Position numbers and translations under genes: made by a program. Source: Aquimarina sp. RZ0 (GTDB taxonomy: Bacteria; Bacteroidota; Bacteroidia; Flavobacteriales; Flavobacteriaceae). Taken from it: 64,000 nt of DNA. Location: assembly GCF_008370685.1 (NCBI RefSeq), contig NZ_VTZU01000001.1, positions 62,001 to 126,000 of the forward strand, written 5' to 3'. The notes under the pieces are model-generated. The model saw only the letters and a program-made list of their open reading frames with translations. It did not search any database and had not been told where the DNA came from. Numbering within the stretch: position 1 is the first letter of the stretch; every line of letters starts with the position of its first letter. Below, piece by piece: positions 52,817 through 61,278 of this stretch.

Positions 52817-54175
52817 GTGACTTTTAGAGATCTAAATTTAAGCACACAACTTCTTAGCGCATTAGATGATTTGGGGTTCGAAACTCCAACTCCCATTCAG
52901 GAACAGGCATTCTCAGTGGTAATGTCTGGAAAAGACGTCGTAGGAATTGCACAAACAGGAACTGGTAAGACATATGCCTATATGATGCCAATCCTAAGAA
53001 TGCTTAAATACTCGGTACAGCTAAACCCAAGAGTTTTAGTTCTTGTGCCCACACGAGAATTAGTTGTTCAGGTAGTAGAAGAAATCGAAAAACTTGCTAC
53101 ATACATCAATTTACGGGTGATTGGCGTTTATGGAGGTACTAATATAAATACTCAAAAACAAGCTGTTTCTCAAGGATTAGATATCGTAGTAGCAACACCT
53201 GGTCGCTTGTATGACCTTGCAGTAAGTAGGGCTTTGCAATTAAAATCTATTCAGAAAATTGTAATCGATGAGGTAGATGTCATGCTCGATTTGGGATTTA
53301 GACACCAACTTATGAACATCTTTGACATTCTACCAAAACAGCGACAGAATATTATGTTTTCTGCAACCATGACTGACGAAGTAGATCAAATGATTACTGA
53401 TATTTTTACCAACCCAAAAAGAATATCTGTTGCAAAAAGCGGGACTCCTCTTGAAAACATTAAGCAATATGGTTATAAAATTCCTAATTTTTATACAAAG
53501 GTAAACCTGTTAGAGCATTTACTTTCTGATAGGGAAAAATTTAATAAAACATTGATCTTTGTAGGTTATAAAAAAATTGCAGATCGATTATTCGACCTGT
53601 TAGAAAAGAAGTATCAAGAAGAGATATGCATCATACATTCTAATAAAACTCAAAATTACAGATTACGGAGTATTGAGCAGTTCAGAAAAGGAGAAAACCG
53701 AATTCTAATAGCTACCGATGTTATGGCCAGAGGACTAGACATAGAAAATGTAAGTCAGGTCATAAATCTTGATACACCGGAGTATCCAGAAAATTATATG
53801 CACAGAATCGGGAGAACAGGACGTGCTGACAGAGAAGGTGTTTCGTATGTGTTGACTACAGAAAAAGAAGAAGAAGCATTGCTAGCAATAGAAAATCTGA
53901 TGGAAATGGAAATCGAAAAACTACCAATACCAGAAGAAATAGAAATATCAAAGATACTGGCCCCAGAAGAGCAACCTGTGGTCAAAGAAATTTACAACCC
54001 TCATAAACGCCCTAATGATGATGAAGCCGGTGCTGCTTATCATGAAAAGTCTGCAAAAAATAATAAAGTAAATTTAGGAGGGAAATATCAACGTGAAATA
54101 AAAAAGAAATACAAAAAGCCTAAAACAAAAGGAGATAAAACTTTTAATCTGAAGCATAAGAAGAAAAAGAAATAA
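52817..54175 (+). CDS. DEAD-box ATP-dependent RNA helicase
   Basis: A 452-residue helicase starting with GTG at 52817 (MTFRDLNLSTQ; no in-frame ATG nearby). It has the Q motif GFETPTPIQEQAF, motif I AQTGTGKT, motif Ia PTRELVVQV, motif II DEVD (variant of DEAD), motif III SAT, and the C-terminal lobe with ATDVMARGLDIENV and HRIGRTGR. The last 60 residues are Lys-rich and probably bind RNA. It resembles RhlE/DeaD-type enzymes of Bacteroidota used in ribosome assembly or cold growth. The DEVD variant in place of DEAD is seen in the sequence. Confidence 0.92.
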   Translation: MTFRDLNLSTQLLSALDDLGFETPTPIQEQAFSVVMSGKDVVGIAQTGTGKTYAYMMPILRMLKYSVQLNPRVLVLVPTRELVVQVVEEIEKLATYINLRVIGVYGGTNINTQKQAVSQGLDIVVATPGRLYDLAVSRALQLKSIQKIVIDEVDVMLDLGFRHQLMNIFDILPKQRQNIMFSATMTDEVDQMITDIFTNPKRISVAKSGTPLENIKQYGYKIPNFYTKVNLLEHLLSDREKFNKTLIFVGYKKIADRLFDLLEKKYQEEICIIHSNKTQNYRLRSIEQFRKGENRILIATDVMARGLDIENVSQVINLDTPEYPENYMHRIGRTGRADREGVSYVLTTEKEEEALLAIENLMEMEIEKLPIPEEIEISKILAPEEQPVVKEIYNPHKRPNDDEAGAAYHEKSAKNNKVNLGGKYQREIKKKYKKPKTKGDKTFNLKHKKKKK

Positions 54176-54200
54176 TACACCTCACCTAATTTATTTATGG

Positions 54201-54243
54201 AAAAAAGGCAGGAAATCTGAAACGATGGTTTCCTGCCTTTTTT
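54201..54243. terminator. Strong bidirectional terminator after the helicase gene
   Basis: AAAAAAGGCAGGAAA (54201-54215) and TTTCCTGCCTTTTTT (54229-54243) form a perfect 15-base stem with a 13-base loop. It has A-rich and T-rich sides and lies between convergent genes. Confidence 0.9.
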
Positions 54244-54291
54244 CTATAAACCTTTTGAAAATCAGGTGATTTTTATGGTAAACGGCATAGT

Positions 54292-54452
54292 ATACGATTT
54301 GTGATTAAAAAATTCGTATAAATTCATTGAATTATTTTTCCTTTATGCAAGGCAAAAAAATCAAGCATAGCTATAGCTACAGTTTATTTTTTAAACGAAG
54401 TAGAAAGGAAAAAGAAACGATGAATATGCGAAATTTTTAGTTATAAATCGTA
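54292..54452 (-). repeat. Dispersed repeat R2, copy B
   Basis: About 161 bases, the reverse complement of copy A (49463-49624) with only about three base changes. Ends are ATACGATTTGTGATTAAAAA on the left and AGTTATAAATCGTA on the right. The palindrome TAGCTATAGCTA is kept. It fills much of the 340-base gap between the helicase gene and the first lectin gene; the two elements lie 4.7 kb apart and are inverted. Confidence 0.85.
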
Positions 54453-54515
54453 GTATTTCTGATGTAAATTTATTATTTAGAACTTGTTGTATTTCTGGTT
54501 TTAAATCAGAAGGTA

Positions 54516-55427
54516 TTATTGTTGAAAACGAATAGTCTTAAGGCTTAATCGTTCTCCATTTCTCTTGCGAATAACTTCTACAAATCCAAAACGTGTTGTA
54601 TTGAATCTATTTCTCATATCTAGTTGAATTCTATTCTCACCTACTGCAAGTGTTACTTCTTTTTTATCTAATAATTTTGCTCCCCAGCTGCGACCTTCAA
54701 TGATAACGGTAACTTCCTGATTGCTGTTAATAACAGCCGTAGTAAAATCTCTTACGGGATTTGGTGCTATGACTAAATCTAACTCAATCGGGTTTATTTC
54801 AGGAATACTTCCTGGGCCCTCTTCTCTAATTGTTTCGTCTATTTTCCATTGCTGATCGGCATTAGAATTAATGGTACTCTGTACAAGCTTGTTGTCTTCA
54901 AAAGCTAATGCTTTTCCCGTCTGCTGGTTTACAAACCTTAGAAACCCATTAGTCTCTGTAACTACTTCCCATCGTTGACCAGCATCTGCAGTATCTGGGG
55001 TACTTTGTATTGGAGTAGCGTTGTTGTTTTCTACATCAATAGCTTTTGCCGATTCGATATTTATTATTTGATATACACTGTTACCCAAATTTACAAATCT
55101 CCACTTTTCAAATCTTTCGATTTGTTCATTATATAGAGATGAACCTAATTCTGCGACAAGAATTGAATCACCTTCCTCAACTTTCGGGTTAAAAACCAAA
55201 GAATAAGGAACATATATAAATGTAAAATCCAATGATATTAATTTCCTTTCATTTGTTTTATTACGAAGTAAGAACTGTAGATTAGGATCAATTTGGTTTA
55301 AAGAGGTATCATTACTATTATCAGCAGGAACTTGATTTGCATTCATAGCAAAAGATGCTGAAAAAAATAGCACAAATACGGATAGTGCATAGTTTTTTAA
55401 GTTGTTTGATATGGAATTTGTTTTCAT
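54516..55427 (-). CDS. Secreted ricin-type lectin protein with T9SS-like tail (paralogue 1)
   Basis: A 303-residue protein with a signal peptide (residues about 1-28) and a central beta-trefoil region (about 90-200) that shows GQRWEVV, FVNQQTGKALAFEDN and NADQQWKIDE, the QxW style of ricin-B domains. The last 85 residues start LVIAPNPVRDFTTAV and end GERLSLKTIRF, like T9SS type A sorting domains. It is about half identical to the next gene, which has nearly the same signal peptide. A sugar-binding role on the outer surface is likely. Tail similarity is weaker than in the leucine-rich protein. Confidence 0.8.
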   Translation of the reverse strand: MKTNSISNNLKNYALSVFVLFFSASFAMNANQVPADNSNDTSLNQIDPNLQFLLRNKTNERKLISLDFTFIYVPYSLVFNPKVEEGDSILVAELGSSLYNEQIERFEKWRFVNLGNSVYQIINIESAKAIDVENNNATPIQSTPDTADAGQRWEVVTETNGFLRFVNQQTGKALAFEDNKLVQSTINSNADQQWKIDETIREEGPGSIPEINPIELDLVIAPNPVRDFTTAVINSNQEVTVIIEGRSWGAKLLDKKEVTLAVGENRIQLDMRNRFNTTRFGFVEVIRKRNGERLSLKTIRFQQ

Positions 55428-55784
55428 GATTAAAAAAATTATAATGATTAAAATAAGGTGTGATTAAGTATAAGTTTTCAAAATACATAACAGTTCAAAA
55501 CCTAGTATCCTTGTAGTAACATAGTAAAAGAACTGCTTTAGATTCTGAAAAAACAACATACTATATATTGTTATAATAATAACCTGAGTTCGACTATTAA
55601 TGCAGAAGATTAAACCGCCAATAAACCGTCAATTCGAGTGCTTTGACGAAGGGAAAGTGTATCGAGAATTGTATCTAAACCCAAAATATTTGTTTTCGAT
55701 ACAATTCTTATCAGAATTTCATTTCACTTAAACAAAGTGCTGCTTTAGGATTAATCGAACTCAAGTTATTAAATTAACATACTT
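55428..55784. other. Intergenic region between the two lectin genes
   Basis: A 357-base stretch. The first part (55428-55580) is the probable promoter region of paralogue 1 without a clear consensus; the rest is repeat R1 copy 4. No gene is seen. Confidence 0.6.
55581..55767 (-). repeat. Dispersed repeat R1, copy 4 (best-preserved ends)
   Basis: A 187-base copy. Its ends form the clearest inverted repeat of the family: AACCTGAGTTCGA on the left; TCGAACTCAAGTT on the right, that is AACTTGAGTTCGA on the other strand. The inner part reads CAATTCGAGTGCTTTGACGA and AAAGTGTATCGAGAATTGTA, as in the other copies. Its orientation is opposite to copies 1 and 2. It lies downstream of paralogue 2 and upstream of paralogue 1. 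Confidence 0.85.
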
Positions 55785-56702
55785 TTATTTTTGAAAAAGA
55801 AACGTTTTATAACCTATTTGTTTCCCAGTATCACTGCGATAAATATTAACAAGACCAAAAGGAGAAGATCGAATACTTCTTATATCTAATCCGCTAATTT
55901 GGTTTTCACCTTTTGTAAGATTTACAGTTTTTCTTGATCCTGTTAATCCAATTCCAGCAACTATTTCTATCTCAATAGTAATATCTTGATTAACTGTTAT
56001 TACAGCAGTAATAAAGTCAACTGCAGGATTAGGAGCTACTACAATTTTGGTTTTTAGAGGAGGAGTTATATCAGTAATATTTCCTGGTCCCAATTCAGCT
56101 TTTGTTTCTTCTATTCTCCATAGTTGGTTGCTGTTATTGTTTACATCTCTTTGTGTAATCTTGTTTGGGGTATCAAAAGTCAATGCTTTTCCTGTTTGCT
56201 GATTTACAAATTTCACATAAGCATTATTTACTTTTACAACTCTCCATCGTTGTCCAGAATCTGAAGTGTTAATTGCATTTTGTACAGGTTCACTATTTTC
56301 ATTTTCTGCATCCAAAGCAAGCCCAGATTCAATATTTACGAGTTGATAAATATTGTTTCCTAAATTTTCGAATCTCCACTTTTCGAATCTTTCGATTCGT
56401 TCCTCAAATAAAGGAGAACCTAATTCTGCTGCCAAAAGTGTACTTCCCTCATCAACAACTGAATCAAAGGCAAGAGAATATGGAACAGGTATAATTGAAT
56501 ACTGTAAAGACAATAATCGTCTCTCATTCGTTTTGTTTCGCAGTATAAATTGCTTCTGAGGATCAATTTGGTTTAAAGTAGTCTCATAATGATTTTCAGC
56601 AGGGGCTTGATTTGCATTCATAGCAAAAGATGCTGAAAAAAATAGCACAAATACAGATAGTGCGTAGTTTTTTAAGTTGGTTAACATGGAATTTGTGTTC
56701 AT
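55785..56702 (-). CDS. Secreted ricin-type lectin protein with T9SS-like tail (paralogue 2)
   Basis: A 305-residue paralogue of the next gene. The signal peptides share LKNYALSVFVLFFSASFAMN exactly, and the DNA of this part is also nearly the same, which suggests recent copying or gene conversion. The trefoil part has GQRWRVVKVNN, FVNQQTGKALTFD and NSNQLWRIEE. The tail begins VVAPNPAVDFITAVI and ends SDTGKQIGYKTFLFQ. It is likely exported by T9SS and binds a glycan. Confidence 0.8.
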   Translation of the reverse strand: MNTNSMLTNLKNYALSVFVLFFSASFAMNANQAPAENHYETTLNQIDPQKQFILRNKTNERRLLSLQYSIIPVPYSLAFDSVVDEGSTLLAAELGSPLFEERIERFEKWRFENLGNNIYQLVNIESGLALDAENENSEPVQNAINTSDSGQRWRVVKVNNAYVKFVNQQTGKALTFDTPNKITQRDVNNNSNQLWRIEETKAELGPGNITDITPPLKTKIVVAPNPAVDFITAVITVNQDITIEIEIVAGIGLTGSRKTVNLTKGENQISGLDIRSIRSSPFGLVNIYRSDTGKQIGYKTFLFQK

Positions 56703-57229
56703 AATTAAATAAATTTTAATAGTTAAAATAACTTATGATATATGCATAAGCCTTCAAATAGATAACAGCTAAAAGCTTATAAACCCTATACTTATTTAGT
56801 TAATAATTTACTATACTTTCTTAAGAAATATAAAAAGGAAACAAAAGAAGTCAACTTAACTTTTTGTGTTCCAAAAAAGTGCAAGAAAATCTCAACATTC
56901 CTTTATTTTATGTTACTACATTATTATGTATTTCAAAAAGTTTTAGTTATTAAAATTTCAATATTTTTTCAGGTAAAACAAAAAGTCAAAACCGCTTCTA
57001 TTTCAATCTTATTTCTTATAATAGTTCTCAGATGGTAGTATGGCCATCTCAATTGAATTATTTTAGATTCAGATGAGAAATAAAACTTAGGGAAGGCAGC
57101 ACTATGGTATATTTTATTTTGAAATATGGAACAAAAAGAAATAATTTCAGTAAGCAATACCATCTGAGAACCGGCATTGTTATGATATAATTAAAAATAT
57201 TTACACTATTTTTAATTAGAAAAAATCAT
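56703..57229. other. Divergent gap with one palindromic element
   Basis: A 527-base stretch between paralogue 2 and the YdjM-like gene. It contains the inverted-repeat element at 57024-57171. Promoters for both sides should be here but no TTG-N19-TAnnTTTG match was found. No gene is seen. Confidence 0.5.
57024..57171. repeat. Element bounded by 14-base perfect inverted repeats
   Basis: GTTCTCAGATGGTA at 57024-57037 and its exact reverse complement TACCATCTGAGAAC at 57158-57171 bound a 148-base element. A second, weaker copy of the motif lies inside (CAGATGAGAA near 57070). It ends about 60 bases before the YdjM-like gene start. Its nature is unknown; it could be MITE-like or a leader RNA. 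Confidence 0.6.
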
Positions 57230-57763
57230 ATGGCTTCTATATTTGCTCATGGGTTTGTATCCTATGCATTGGGAAAAACATTTTCTAATAAGATCACTAC
57301 CAGTAAATTCTGGATATTAGGTGTCTTTTGTTCTATCCTGCCGGATGCAGATGTTATTGGATTTACTTTTGGGATATCATATGATAGTTTTTGGGGACAT
57401 CGGGGTTTTTCTCATTCCATCCTTTTTGCTATACTGATCGGTATACTAGTAAGTTCTATTTTCTATTACAAAAGTGTTTTTACAAAAACTGGGGTAATAT
57501 TAATCTTTTATTTTTCTATCTGTACCGCATCCCACGGAATCCTTGATGCAATGACTTCTGGAGGTTTAGGAATAGCATTTTTTTCCCCTTTTGATACAGT
57601 GCGATATTTTTTCCCCTGGAGACCAATCCAGGTTTCTCCGATTGGAGCAAGTAAATTTTTCAGTATCTGGGGCATTAAAGTATTGTTAAGTGAATTGATC
57701 TGGATCGCAATCCCATCGAGTATTTATATCTTAGCAGTAGCATTGTTAAGAAAGAAAAAATGA
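57230..57763 (+). CDS. YdjM/DUF457-like membrane metal-dependent hydrolase
   Basis: A 177-residue inner-membrane protein with about four helices. Family motifs are HGFVSYALGKTF at the start, CSILPDADVIGF, WGHRGFSHSILFAI and HGILDAMTSGGLGIAFFSPF with WRPIQVSPIG. The conserved His and Asp residues bind metal. Function is poorly known. First gene of a tight five-gene run: its TGA overlaps the ATG of the next gene (ATGA). Confidence 0.85.
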   Translation: MASIFAHGFVSYALGKTFSNKITTSKFWILGVFCSILPDADVIGFTFGISYDSFWGHRGFSHSILFAILIGILVSSIFYYKSVFTKTGVILIFYFSICTASHGILDAMTSGGLGIAFFSPFDTVRYFFPWRPIQVSPIGASKFFSIWGIKVLLSELIWIAIPSSIYILAVALLRKKK

Positions 57764-58101
57764 TAGAAATTGACCTTAATAATAAGAAATTCTTTCTTAT
57801 AAAAAATTCAGAAAATGGTAAGGTAGATTCTGACACTGTTTTTGAATATCAACAGGATGGAAATCTTGTAACGGCAGACTATTATGGAGGTACTATTAAA
57901 TATGGTAAAATTATAGCACATCTAAAAGATGATATCCTGATAATGATGTATCAATGCATCACTAATGAAAATGAATTAAAAGCAGGAAAAGCGATAGCAA
58001 AAATTACTTTTACAAAAAATAATAAAATCAAACTATCCCTAAACTGGGAATGGCTACATGAAAAAAATAAAAAAGGAACTTCAGAATATATTGAATACTA
58101 G
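57760..58101 (+). CDS. Small protein of the 'n-acetylglutamate synthase'-labelled family
   Basis: A 113-residue beta-rich protein with VFEYQQDGNLVTADYYGG, then GKIIAHLKDDILIMMYQCI and LSLNWEWLHEKN. Such proteins are labelled N-acetylglutamate synthase in databases from an old transfer, but it has no GNAT or kinase fold, so the label is not believed. It lies between the YdjM-like and beta-lactamase genes, overlapping both. It may be a sensor or binding protein. Confidence 0.7.
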   Translation: MIEIDLNNKKFFLIKNSENGKVDSDTVFEYQQDGNLVTADYYGGTIKYGKIIAHLKDDILIMMYQCITNENELKAGKAIAKITFTKNNKIKLSLNWEWLHEKNKKGTSEYIEY

Positions 58102-58864
58102 TCTACAAAGTTCATTTCTATTAATAATAAATCTGTTTATTATATTGGTTTTATCATCCAATCATATTTTTTGTCAAAAGAACTATGCTTATAAAAATAT
58201 TGAGGTCTCAGAAAACCTTACTATTATAAAAATCAGTAAGCATAGCTTTATTCATATTTCTTATATAGCTTTAGAAAATGGTGTTAGATTTCCTTGTAAT
58301 GGATTTTTATACATTAATGATGCAGAAGCCTATATATTTGATACTCCAGTAACTGATAAAGCCACTCTAGACCTCATTAACTGGGTTAGAAACGGCTTGA
58401 AAATTAGCATAAAAGGTGTAGTCTTTAATCATTTTCATACCGATTGTACAGAAGGAATTGATATCCTCAAACAAGAAAAGATACCTTCTATAGCAAGTGA
58501 AAAAACCAGAGAATTAATGTCAAAAGAAGGGTATCCGGAACCTGAAATCATTTTTAAAAATCATCTGGAATTAAGGTTAGGAGATAAAATTATTTATAAT
58601 TCTTTTTTTGGAGAAGCCCATAGTCCAGACAATATCGTATCCTATTTTCCAGACGAAGAAATTCTTTTTGGTGGATGTATGGTCAAAAGTATAGATGCCA
58701 AAAAAGGAAATCTAGGAGATGCTAATACATCAGAATGGTCACATACCATTTCCAAAATTAAGAAAACATACCCAGATCTTAAGATTATTATTCCTGGTCA
58801 TGGCTCTTCTGGGGATCAACAATTATTAGACTATACTATTACTCTGTTTAAAACTAAAAAATAA
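58058..58864 (+). CDS. Subclass B1 metallo-beta-lactamase
   Basis: A 268-residue protein with a signal peptide (helix at about 19-35, cleavage near residue 39-40). All six zinc ligands of subclass B1 are present: His125 and His127 and Asp129 in NHFHTDCTEG, His188 in GEAHSPDN, Cys207 in FGGCMVKS and His248 in IPGHGSSG. The standard fold features FDTPVTDKATLDLINWV and NGFLYI also fit. It would hydrolyse beta-lactams in the periplasm. The gene overlaps the end of the gene before by 44 bases, an uncommon amount. Flavobacteria often have chromosomal B1 enzymes, so this may be resident rather than acquired; spectrum cannot be read from the sequence. Confidence 0.9.
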   Translation: MKKIKKELQNILNTSLQSSFLLIINLFIILVLSSNHIFCQKNYAYKNIEVSENLTIIKISKHSFIHISYIALENGVRFPCNGFLYINDAEAYIFDTPVTDKATLDLINWVRNGLKISIKGVVFNHFHTDCTEGIDILKQEKIPSIASEKTRELMSKEGYPEPEIIFKNHLELRLGDKIIYNSFFGEAHSPDNIVSYFPDEEILFGGCMVKSIDAKKGNLGDANTSEWSHTISKIKKTYPDLKIIIPGHGSSGDQQLLDYTITLFKTKK

Positions 58865-58866
58865 TA

Positions 58867-60645
58867 ATGAGAGAATTTGCAGCTAACCAACAAGGTCAAA
58901 AAAACAAAAAAAAGCCTAAAGTCACCATGGTTCAGGCTTTTAAAACTATTATCTGGCCCAGACGTAACCTTGTTTTTATAGGATTGCTCCTTATTTTTTT
59001 TAACAGGGTAGCGGGCCTTATTTTACCTTGGAAAAGTAAATCATTGTTAGATGATGTCGTCCCGGGTAAAAATATGGAAGAACTTTATGAATTATTAATC
59101 ATTGTTGGAACAGCAATTCTGGTACAAGCGAGTACTTCTTTTTTATTAACTAGAATCCTTAGTGTACAAGCACAATTTCTTATTTCAGAATTACGCGCAA
59201 AAGTTCAGAAAAAGGTATTATCATTACCAATCAGTTTTTTTGATAATACTAAATCAGGTGCTTTAGTTTCTCGTATTATGAGTGATGTTGAAGGGGTAAG
59301 AAACCTAATAGGAACTGGATTGGTTCAATTAGTTGGTGGAATTTTTACTGCAATTGTTTCGGTTGTTCTACTTATTAAAATTAATCTATGGATGACATTG
59401 TTTGTACTTATTCCTATAAGCTTATTTGGTATTGTAGCATTAAAAGCCTTTAAATATATACGACCTATTTTTAGAACTCGTGGTAAAATAAATGCCGAAG
59501 TACAAGGGAGATTAACAGAAACATTATCAGGTGTTCGCGTTATAAAAGGATTTGGTGCCGAGGAGCAGGAAAGTAAAATTTTTGAAGAAGGTGTAGATCG
59601 CTTATTTCAGAATGTAAAAAAAAGCTTAACAGCTACAGCATTAATGACCAGTTCTTCTACATTTTTACTGGCAGGTATTGCCTCTACCGGAATTATGGGT
59701 ATCGGTGGTTATTATATGATGGAAGGAAGTATGACGGCTGGAGATTTTTTGTCATTTACCATGTATCTGGCCTTTATGATTGCTCCTATTGTACAAATGA
59801 GTAATATAGGGAGTCAATTAACCGAGGCACTCGCGGGGCTGGATCGTACAGAAGAATTGATGAATTTACCTCCAGAAGAAGACCCGGAAAAAAGAACTAT
59901 TCAGCTCGAAGATATTAAAGGAGATATTATATTTGACACTGTTAATTTTTCTTATGAAGCAGGGAAAGAAGTATTACATGGGATTAATTTTAAAGCGCTA
60001 TCGGGAACTGTCACCGCTCTGGTAGGAAGTTCAGGTTCTGGTAAGTCTACAATTGCCGGATTAGCAGCAACCTTCCTGAATCCCGAGTCAGGATTGATTA
60101 CAATTGATAATCATGATATCTCAAAGGTAAACCTGAGTAGTTACCGCCGTAACCTGGGAGTAGTACTACAAGATGAGTTTTTATTTGAAGGAACTATTAG
60201 AGATAATATCCTTTTTCCAAGGCCTGATGCTACCGAAAAACAACTGCAACAGGCCGTAAAAGCAGCTTATGTAAACGAGTTTACCGATCGATTTGATGAT
60301 GGGTTGGATACCCGAATCGGAGAACGAGGAGTAAAACTATCTGGCGGACAACGACAGCGTATTGCCATAGCACGTGCCATTCTTGCAGATCCCAAGATTA
60401 TAATATTAGACGAAGCAACTTCTAATCTGGATACAGAGAGCGAGGCTTTAATACAAAAAAGCCTGGGTGCTTTGATGGAAGGTAGGACTACTTTTGTCAT
60501 TGCTCACAGATTAAGTACGATAAAAAAAGCAGATCAAATTCTGGTCATAGAAGCGGGAAATATTGCGGAACGAGGAACGCACGATGAACTTATTGCAGTA
60601 AAAGGAAGGTATTTTGACCTTTATACATATCAGGCTAAGATCTAA
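58867..60645 (+). CDS. ABC exporter, MsbA-like (permease and ATPase fused)
   Basis: A 592-residue type IV exporter half-transporter. Six membrane helices lie in residues 25-330; the ATPase has Walker A ALVGSSGSGKST (about 380), Q-loop VVLQDEFLF, signature KLSGGQRQRIAIAR, Walker B IIILDEATSNLDTE and the switch His in VIAHRLSTI. It works as a dimer to export lipids or drugs. Starts two bases after the beta-lactamase stop, so they are co-transcribed. MsbA equivalence is not claimed. Confidence 0.92.
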   Translation: MREFAANQQGQKNKKKPKVTMVQAFKTIIWPRRNLVFIGLLLIFFNRVAGLILPWKSKSLLDDVVPGKNMEELYELLIIVGTAILVQASTSFLLTRILSVQAQFLISELRAKVQKKVLSLPISFFDNTKSGALVSRIMSDVEGVRNLIGTGLVQLVGGIFTAIVSVVLLIKINLWMTLFVLIPISLFGIVALKAFKYIRPIFRTRGKINAEVQGRLTETLSGVRVIKGFGAEEQESKIFEEGVDRLFQNVKKSLTATALMTSSSTFLLAGIASTGIMGIGGYYMMEGSMTAGDFLSFTMYLAFMIAPIVQMSNIGSQLTEALAGLDRTEELMNLPPEEDPEKRTIQLEDIKGDIIFDTVNFSYEAGKEVLHGINFKALSGTVTALVGSSGSGKSTIAGLAATFLNPESGLITIDNHDISKVNLSSYRRNLGVVLQDEFLFEGTIRDNILFPRPDATEKQLQQAVKAAYVNEFTDRFDDGLDTRIGERGVKLSGGQRQRIAIARAILADPKIIILDEATSNLDTESEALIQKSLGALMEGRTTFVIAHRLSTIKKADQILVIEAGNIAERGTHDELIAVKGRYFDLYTYQAKI

Positions 60646-60656
60646 AAAAGAGTCAA

Positions 60657-61163
60657 ATGAATATACAGAACAGTAAAATTGAAGATATTAATCAAATATT
60701 CGAGCTTTATAAAATGTCAACAGATTTTCAAAAATCAAAAGGAGTTGTTCATTGGCCTGATTTTGACAGGGAGCTTGTACAAAAAGAAATTCGGGAAAAC
60801 AGACAGTGGAAAATTATAATTGATAATAGAATTGCGTGTATTTGGACTACCACAGATAAAGACCCACAAATATGGCAACAAAGAAATGAAGATCCTTCTA
60901 TTTATATCCATCGTATATCAACAAATCCTGACTTTAAAGGGAGAAATCTGGTTAGAGAAATTATAGCATGGGCCAAAAGTTATGCTCGGCAAAATAATAA
61001 GGAATATGTAAGGATGGATACCGTAGGGGAAAATAATGGCTTGATACATCATTATAAAAAATGCGGATTTGACTACTTAGGCTTGTCTACCCTTAAAAAC
61101 ACGACTGGACTTCCTCTACATTATAACAATGCGACTGTTAGCCTTTTTCAGTTAACAGTGTAG
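60657..61163 (+). CDS. GNAT-family acetyltransferase
   Basis: A 168-residue protein with the GNAT core: YIHRISTNPDFKGRNLVREI (motif A) and YVRMDTVGENNGLIHHYKKC followed by GFDYLG. It is an acetyl-CoA-dependent transferase of unknown substrate. It follows the ABC exporter by 11 bases, so it is the last gene of the operon. Confidence 0.85.
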   Translation: MNIQNSKIEDINQIFELYKMSTDFQKSKGVVHWPDFDRELVQKEIRENRQWKIIIDNRIACIWTTTDKDPQIWQQRNEDPSIYIHRISTNPDFKGRNLVREIIAWAKSYARQNNKEYVRMDTVGENNGLIHHYKKCGFDYLGLSTLKNTTGLPLHYNNATVSLFQLTV

Positions 61164-61278
61164 AGAATACTAATAAAAATCTACTAATAGAATGGCAAAC
61201 GAATTAATAATTAACTCAAAAGCATTTATTGTATTGAATTTTCAAATTTATCTTTGATATCAATTAAAATCGTGATAT

